This document shows, piece after piece, positions 58,501-64,000 of a stretch of 64,000 nt of DNA (position 1 is the first letter of the stretch; each line of letters opens with the position of its first letter). This DNA comes from Membranipora membranacea (Eukaryota > Bryozoa > Gymnolaemata > Cheilostomatida > Membraniporidae), in contig OU612073.1 of the NCBI GenBank assembly GCA_914767715.1, positions 13,888,001 through 13,952,000 of the forward strand. Reading direction: 5' to 3'. The translations under genes and the position numbers were made by a program. Under the pieces are notes generated by a model. That model had not been told where the DNA came from, ran no database searches, and worked only from the letters and a program-made list of their open reading frames with translations.

Positions 58501-61500
58501 GAATGGTAAACGCCACTCCATATAATGCAAAGGTATATCAGACTTAACAATCATTCATTCATAACTAACTTCAATGATAGCCAGAAACGATCCATGGTTG
58601 TGTTCTGAAAAGTAAGTGAGAAAAGGTCTGTTAACTCCCTAAAATCGTGGTGTTGGCAACCCTGACTAGGTGACACTTTTTTTCCAATTATCAAGACATC
58701 TCATTTAATTCCAGGAAAAATCAACTCAAGAGTGCATGTCGTTTTAATTCTTATCACATAATTCCCAATGTCATTTAATTCAAACGCAATTCAACTTAAC
58801 AATGCATGTCTTTTAAAAAGGGTCAGTTCTATTAGAAAAGTGGATATATTACCCCAGTAAATCAAATATTGTGAGTTCATAGGGCAAATAAAAATAATAA
58901 AAAAATGAAAATTGTGGAAAATAGATATTAGTTTTTTTTTTCATTTATTTTAGCAAGGATCATAGTGGATCATAGTGGTCAGGGGGAGGCAATAAATCAC
59001 TATGATCCACTATGATCCCAATTTTCAGACTTTGCAGCAGTTTTGCTGCAATTAGGTTCACAGGCTATTTAATTTCATATGCCCTAATGACTTTTCAGCC
59101 TGAGCTCTTTAAAACCATACCAAACATGGCCTAGTACGACTGACACTTTAACAAGTTATGTTTTCTAATTAATGATTCCATGCATGCACAATGTAATGCT
59201 CCTAGTCCTTATAGTTGAATTTAATTCCATTAAATGTAATCAGATCAATGATACAAATAATCCAACCATATCTTAAAGTGTGTCATGATAAAGCAAGTTT
59301 TCATTTTTCTAGAGAATCAATACAACACAAAATATAAAATAACTATAGAAAAAAACTTTCATGATTACACCAAATCTAACCTGACCGAGTCCTGCCCAAC
59401 AGAAGGTGCAATCGAAGGTGCCTTTCCATACAAACCATGCTCTTATATAGCGGGTAAAGAAATTTTACCTTATGAACTGTTTTATATGACACATGGTAAG
59501 GGAATATTTAGTGCTGAACTACCTTATCATAAACAGGCACCCATATTTCAAATAAGAACTGAAGATATGTAGCCTTATGATTCCAGGATGAACCAATTTA
59601 CTTGTCAAAACTACTGTAGGCACACACTCTCTCGAATAATGGTAAATGTCACACCACATAAAGCAAAGGTTTATCAGAGGTCATCCTCTTCAATGACAGC
59701 CAGAAACAATCCATGACTGTGTTTTGAGAAGACAGGACTCAAGCTGATACTGGAACGGATTTGTTTTACCTGTCGGTAATATGTCTTTCCCAGAATTCCT
59801 CTCTGCGTAACTCATCGAGCTGTCGGGATAGCTTTAGATCATCCATCATACTCTCAAACCTTTTCTCAATACTTTCCAACTCGTCCTTCACTGCCGACTG
59901 CTTCTCAATTATCCTCTCCTGTAATCAAAAGTTGTAATACAGATACCAGGTTATCTCCCTTATCAAATGTTTTAGGTAGCCCATATGTTGGCTCTAATCG
60001 GCAAGTTGGTGAGAGACCATCACCCAATCAGATCAGAGCCAACACATTGACCAGTTCAAGTTGCAAACACACACTATTACCATTCCAGTACATTGCTCCA
60101 TTCTTATAAACAACCAAACCCAACATGTAATGAGAAAAACATTTTCTCTGTCTGCCTCACTAAACAAGTCTAAATTGATGGAAAGCACAGAATTGTATTT
60201 ACATCATCAAAATGTTGATGCTACCATCATCTATAGTCATTTCGGCCACACTATTCCCATTGAATCTTCCAGATATACAGGATGACAATATAAAATGATA
60301 TTGGCCTACCTGAGTTTCCCTATTCTGCTTATCTTTAAGATTCCTAAGAGCCACATGTTCAGGGGACATACAGCTTAGAGCAGACTCATGGTAAGCATCA
60401 GGACCACGCCTGCCATCGACTGAGTGATCAAATTTGTCTGCTGAGCTAGGTCTGTCAATAGGCTTGTGAACAACTGTCTCAGATTTGCTAGTCGACACAA
60501 CAGCACGGGTTGACTCAGTGACTGTTTCCTTGCTACCCTTAGATGATAATTTAGATTTAGGAGTCACAGAAGGCGAATTATCAGTGTCTAGATAGTATTT
60601 TATCCTAGACTCTGAGCTTGTAGGAGGTGAGTCCGTCTCGTCTTCTTCGCTCTCACTATCCTGTAAGATTGTGTTCACAGTGAGAGGTGGAGATCGGGAT
60701 CTGTAGTCCACAGCAAGAGAACAGCTGCCATCCAATATAGACTGGACATCTCGCAGGGTCAAACGTCTCAAACCATCTTCAACTACAATTCAGTGAAGTA
60801 CAAATTGTGTCAAGGCTTGGGCCTATAACTGTAGCGTTAATGAACAGAAACCGTGATTTTATACTTGAGAATATGTTTCATATACTCTGACAATTGGATA
60901 ACAAAAACAATTTCAGGAGCAGCATTGATTCATTGAATGTTTCTTCTACTTTAGGTCATAGGAGATGGGGCTGATCCATCTTTGCCATTCTGATTGAATT
61001 GTAGAACCGTGAGCAGCAGTTTTGATCATGGGACTACAATTATTGTAACCGGCGCCACAGGCCTGTGCCCGGCGCTACTCATGATATGGGCATGTAGGTA
61101 GGCCTAAGGTATGTGTGTGCATAACTCCAATTTGTCTTACCTTTCAAGCTGGCTGAATCAGTTTTCTGTGACTGTGAGTACGATGTCTCATCAAAAGGTG
61201 TCATCTATGTGAAATAATAAATCAGTAGAGTAGAATGAGTGAGTAAATCCATCAAAGCATAGCATTACTTATGAGGTACATTGAACAGCATATAGGCAAG
61301 ACTAACTAAGAAGAGCCCTTCAATTCACCCTCCTTGATTCAATTATCTCTGGTAAGTTAGTAATCTTAGTTGTGGAGGAATCAATGAACTCCCTCTCTCT
61401 ATGTGGAGAGGGAGTTCATTGGACTTGGAGGAACAGTGGAAAGTGCTGCCTAATTTTCTTTTGTGACCAGGGACCACGTCTGAGGTAATTTTTCATGTTT

Positions 61501-61587
61501 TCTTAATGAAATTATCTTACTCACATGAGTCCTGTAGTTAATCATCCCCTTCGAAGTCTTCCTCAAAGCTGCTAAAGTTGAATCCAT
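53438..61587 (-). CDS. GLE1: GLE1, mRNA export factor at the nuclear pore, complete, 12 exons, 795 residues
   Basis: Gle1 with InsP6 activates the DEAD-box ATPase DDX19/Dbp5 at the cytoplasmic face of the pore to release mRNPs, and also acts in translation. Exons: 61587-61525, 61204-61141, 60782-60310, 59918-59770, 58293-58123, 57914-57796, 57028-56891, 56446-56186, 55529-55429, 55144-54932, 54521-54331 and 53882-53438. All phases close and the coding sum is 2388 nt including TAG. Residues 1-21 (LAALRKTSKGMINYR) match the Nup155-binding N terminus of human GLE1 (LKALRSSDKGRLCYYR). Residues about 200-346 are a charged coiled coil and 393-479 are Gln-rich. Residues 480-795 are the Gle1 fold (KRMKMSLQKAVSI; KTAFPFAAVMV; EKQDQFTKRMAGLCKLYGS; final FWYS, human FWRS). 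Human GLE1 has 698 residues; the extra length is in the linker exons. Confidence 0.95.
56186..56446 (-). CDS. GLE1: GLE1 exon 8: Gln-rich linker
   Basis: Acceptor GCTTCAAAG|AG and donor CTTCTAG|GTAAGT, both phase 1; 86 whole codons. The exon starts ETVSYQLDSIDKRLKAK, followed by repeated QEQ/LRAQQ units and a Pro/Ser/Gln tail. Compound Gln-Leu-Arg-Ala-Gln-Gln units repeat, which points to replication-slippage growth of the linker between coiled coil and Gle1 fold. The acceptor AAAG is less usual than CAG but is the only one that keeps phase. Confidence 0.8.
57796..59918 (-). CDS. GLE1: GLE1 exons 4-6: coiled-coil region
   Basis: Three exons (59918-59770, 58293-58123, 57914-57796) encode a continuous Glu/Lys/Arg/Gln-rich helix, from ERIIEKQSAVKDELESIEKR through KVKQEQQEIEEQRLKQAENV to SQLHNNIKQLL. 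The coiled coil of animal Gle1 drives self-association. Phases 2, 2 and 1 close. The 1.5-kb intron between the first two exons holds a large hairpin and two repeat types described separately. Confidence 0.88.
58430..58612. repeat. Intronic duplication, copy 1
   Basis: The stretch from CTCCAGGATGAA to TGTGTTCTGAAAAG recurs in the same orientation at 59581-59731 within the same GLE1 intron, with substitutions and small gaps. Shared anchors include TTACTTGTC, TAGGCACA, CTCTCTCGAA, ATGGTAAA and AGCCAGAAAC. Confidence 0.7.
58957..59018. repeat. Perfect 21-bp inverted repeat with 20-nt loop in a GLE1 intron
   Basis: Arms 58957-58977 and 58998-59018 are exact reverse complements. Each arm is itself two copies of GGATCATAGTG-type units, with GATC twice per arm. 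The loop is the G-rich 58978-58997. The RNA or single strand could form a stable stem. A T-run lies just upstream. Confidence 0.9.
59035..59152 (-). repeat. Dispersed repeat, copy 2 (GLE1 intron)
   Basis: Read on the minus strand it matches 15671-15787: GTTAAAGTGTCAGT, GGCCATGTTTGGTATGGTTT, GAAAAGTCATTAGGG and GCAGCAAAAC. It abuts the 58957-59018 hairpin, which may be part of the same element in this copy. The hairpin is absent next to copy 1. Confidence 0.75.
59581..59731. repeat. Intronic duplication, copy 2
   Basis: Diverged direct copy of 58430-58612. The two copies flank the hairpin and dispersed repeat at 58957-59152 in the same GLE1 intron. No coding capacity. Confidence 0.7.
60310..60782 (-). 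CDS. GLE1: GLE1 exon 3: long acidic/Ser-rich N-terminal linker
   Basis: A 473-nt exon with acceptor GAATTGTAG|TT (phase 1) and donor ACTCAG|GTAGGC (phase 0). It encodes about residues 43-200. It begins EDGLRRLTLRDVQSILDG, then an acidic Ser-rich tract (DSESEEDETDSPP), then Ser/Thr/Lys-rich sequence with no evident fold, and closes with LRNLKDKQNRETQ leading into the coiled coil. It corresponds to the disordered segment between the Nup155 site and the coiled coil in vertebrate GLE1, but is longer. Confidence 0.88.
61382..61421. repeat. Perfect 16-bp inverted repeat with 8-nt loop in GLE1 intron 1
   Basis: Arms 61382-61397 (CAATGAACTCCCTCTC) and 61406-61421 are exact reverse complements around loop TCTATGTG. 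It lies between GLE1 exons 1 and 2, so the pre-mRNA would contain a tight hairpin. Confidence 0.9.
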
Positions 61588-62856
61588 GGTCCTCTCAGGA
61601 TGGTCCTCCCAGGGATTAATGAAAAAAACTGAAATTTCAATGAGAGAAAAGTGTGGAAATCGCTACAAGTAAAGAACTTCTACACAGACTTAGGTATATA
61701 TAAAAGGAAGGCTTTATGATGCAAATCATAAGAACACTTATGTCTATGTAGAGACTCAGTTTTAGGTATATATTCTTGAATATTTCCCGAAGTTTATAGC
61801 TACTCCTCAAACTTAATTATTGCAAAATCACAGGCTAATGGGAAATCCTAGCATTCCGAAACTTGCCCACACTCATCACAAAGTCAAATGATCCCAAGAC
61901 ACTCCAGTCAGAGAAAACATATTGTCCTGCATAATCCCAACCAATAAAGCTGTAGTTTCACTCATAAGGACAAATGAAAGAATCTCTATAGTTCATGATA
62001 TTGCAGAGAAGAAAACAGATAGTGTAAGATCAAGGAGTTGGTAAGACTACTATACTATGATTGATAATCTAAATACATCATTGCTGGCTGAGAAACATCT
62101 TCATTATTTCTTCTGGCCCAGTTCAGTGTTCTGGCCCCTATATGCCATATCACCAGATCAGTGGTCTACCTATTTCATTTAAAGCTATTTGTAGTGAATA
62201 GTTATGTTAGAGCTTGGTGATAAACTGATAAAGTCATGTGTCACACTGAAAGGTACTAGTAGGACTGGAGTTGGATTATCAGTACATTGGTAACATCTCC
62301 AGTATATTATTACTTAATTTAATAATAATTTACTGGAGACGTGACCAAGAAGGCACCAAGGGGTGACAGGAATGAATGTTACTCCTTGAATGAACTAAAC
62401 CATCTTTGATGTGACCGACTTAGGAGTTACTCCTTGATGTGACTGAATTTAGTTCCATATTGAGCACATAATATGATTTGTTCAAGGAGTTATGGTTGAT
62501 AGCAGCTGTGCTGAACTGGAATAACCTGACCCTAGACAAAATTAAACTAAGTGACCATTCAACCATCCAGTATTGTTATGCCCAAAATTAATCAAAAATA
62601 ATATGATGGATATTTTTGTAATGAAACAAAAACTCCTGATCACCAATTTCATATATAACAGTGTCTACTCTATAATGAAATGAAAAATACCTCCCACCAC
62701 CCCGAGTCTTAACAAAATGAATCTCGTCGTATAGAGTGTAGACCGAGCCGTTATATTGATGCGCCTGATTAAGGATGGATTAGCTTACAAGCCTTTGCTC
62801 ACCTGTAATCTGTATTAAAAAATCAATATTTTCACAATTTCTAAGGTGCTGGAGGC
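61588..62856. promoter_or_regulatory. Divergent intergenic region between GLE1 and the secreted Cys-rich gene
   Basis: About 1.27 kb separates the two start codons, which face away from each other, so both promoters or 5' UTRs should lie here. No clear TATA box or CpG-dense core is evident by eye. Repeated TTACTCCTTGA and GAATTTAGTTCC-like stretches occur around 62380-62460. The region is otherwise AT-rich and without open frames. Confidence 0.4.
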
Positions 62857-63835
62857 ATGAGGATTCAGCTAGAGGTTATAACTCTCATCACCACTATATA
62901 TTTGCGATTGTTGCAATGTAACAGGAGTCATAACCAGACCAAGCCATCACTACATAATATATCAGTCAGATCAACATTGGCAGACCTGAAATGTAACGTC
63001 ACTACAAGAACCTGTGCGGATACAGCATCATTACATAACACTACACAAGAATGGAGCAGCTTCTGCTACTTAGATGAAGGCAGGGAAGCTCATGCTTGTG
63101 TAGAGATATGCTGGCAAAGTCAACCGAATTATCACAGGATCAGTTGTATGTTCAGATACTGCAAAGGTATGTGTCTTATCAGTACATATAGTAATCTAAA
63201 ACTTCCTATTTTGTCGCATAAAGTTCTGTAATTTACTTCGATTAATAAGCCAATCTTTCCTTGTTGGTAAAAACTTGTTATAAATATTAAAATATTGTTG
63301 TTCAATTTTCAGGATTTCTTACAGCATGTCCAGAGAAACAGGAGCTACCAGGATGGGTTAATGAGCTCAACTGTAATGTGACCAAGGCAATGTGCCAACA
63401 GAGTGGACTGCCACATACCCAGTTCTTCAATATATCCTGCCACAAACACGATGTAGGAGGACATTATGGGTCGTGTGCAGAGATATGTAACTCAGACAGA
63501 TTCAACCATAAAAGGAAATGTGAAGATTATTGCTCATGTAAGTTAATAATGCATTTGGTCTTTTCGTCAATTTGGGTGTAATATTTAGTTCATCTTCAAA
63601 CATTGTTACTATAATGACGCTATACTACTATTGCATTTATCTGAACTTTCAGATGTAATTTATACATTTAATTGTATCTTGATAGACAAATTAAAATAAC
63701 CACAAACAAACATTGTTAAGTGTTTTCTCTATTTCCTTCTGCTGTAATGACCATGTTGCGCAGCTTTCAGATTATGTTGTAACATCTTGCTCACATGATA
63801 AACCAATGGAACCTATATTACTAAACTTACCTTAA
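62857..63835 (+). CDS. Small secreted protein with two tandem Cys-rich repeats, three exons, about 199 residues
   Basis: Exons 62857-63166, 63313-63537 and 63771-63835; all junctions are phase 1 and the sum is 600 nt ending in TAA. The N terminus, MRIQLEVITLITTIYLRLLQ, is a probable signal peptide. Each of the first two exons carries one repeat: LKCNVTTRTC and LNCNVTKAMC open them, ACVEIC and SCAEIC sit in the middle, and CMFRYC and CEDYC close them, giving seven Cys each. Seven N-x-S/T sequons lie in the chain (five in exon 1, two in exon 2). One phase 1-1 exon per module is typical of shuffled extracellular domains. I do not recognise the module; it is not a clear TNFR, EGF or Kazal repeat. 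Exon 3 (YVVTSCSHDKPMEP) is the least certain. Confidence 0.7.
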
Positions 63836-64000
63836 GTCTCCTATCCATTTCCTTCAAAAACTCACTGCAAATGTTGTACCATTACTTTGTAACAACACGT
63901 AGCTGGATGTGCATCGGAGCTCATTGAAAGTGTGATCACAAAGTACACTCTGCAGCGGTTCCGGTTACTTGTGGCAAGTTGTCCCCTCACTTTGTGTGTT
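63836..64000. other. Right edge, 3' flank of the secreted Cys-rich gene
   Basis: Nothing recognisable. No AATAAA is visible in this short stretch, so the 3' UTR or further exons may continue past the window. Confidence 0.4.

Noticed and set aside
59285-59572. 95-codon plus-strand open frame in a GLE1 intron
   Set aside because: No family resemblance and AT-biased composition, next to repeats. Most likely chance.
1-64000. tRNA, rRNA, CRISPR array or bacterial-style operon
   Set aside because: Scanned for T-loop GTTCGA-type boxes with matching A boxes and for spaced direct repeats; none convincing. The window is animal nuclear DNA.

Overview
This is a window of animal nuclear DNA. It is AT-rich, has long spliceosomal introns with GT-AG (and perhaps one GC-AG) borders, a non-LTR retrotransposon and diverged repeats, and no operons, Shine-Dalgarno sites or CRISPRs. 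Low GC, multi-kilobase introns and non-mammalian versions of conserved animal genes suggest an invertebrate, probably a marine deuterostome or lophotrochozoan. The species cannot be named from the sequence.

Positions 377-41975, minus strand: the 5' part of an ARHGAP20-type (RA-RhoGAP) gene. Five core coding exons encode the RRRSAPS region and PH domain (15598-15297 and 14059-13865) and the Ras-associating domain (11292-11130, 9380-9311, 490-377). The RhoGAP exons lie beyond the left edge. Around the core are at least eight candidate start exons, each with its own ATG and splice donor. Five donors to the right of the PH exon are phase 0 or reach phase 0 through a shared 950-nt exon, matching the phase-0 acceptor of the PH exon. 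Three lie in the 8.8-kb intron before the last visible RA exon, and all are phase 1, matching that exon's phase-1 acceptor. The layout predicts a PH-containing isoform class and a PH-less class with a truncated RA domain. This is the most interesting feature of the window.

Positions 22239-25115, plus strand: a jockey/CR1-like non-LTR retrotransposon with an open endonuclease-reverse transcriptase frame, inside an ARHGAP20 intron in the opposite orientation.

Positions 41976-48981: no supported gene, only short duplications. Positions 48982-51666, minus: a five-exon gene for a 415-residue protein of no recognised family with a mitochondrial-type leader. Positions 53438-61587, minus: a complete twelve-exon GLE1 gene (795 residues), an mRNA-export and translation factor at the nuclear pore. 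Positions 62857-63835, plus: a three-exon gene for a small secreted protein with two Cys-rich repeats, divergent from GLE1.

All exon models were built by reading splice borders and checking that reading phases close across every junction. No database search or transcript evidence was available.
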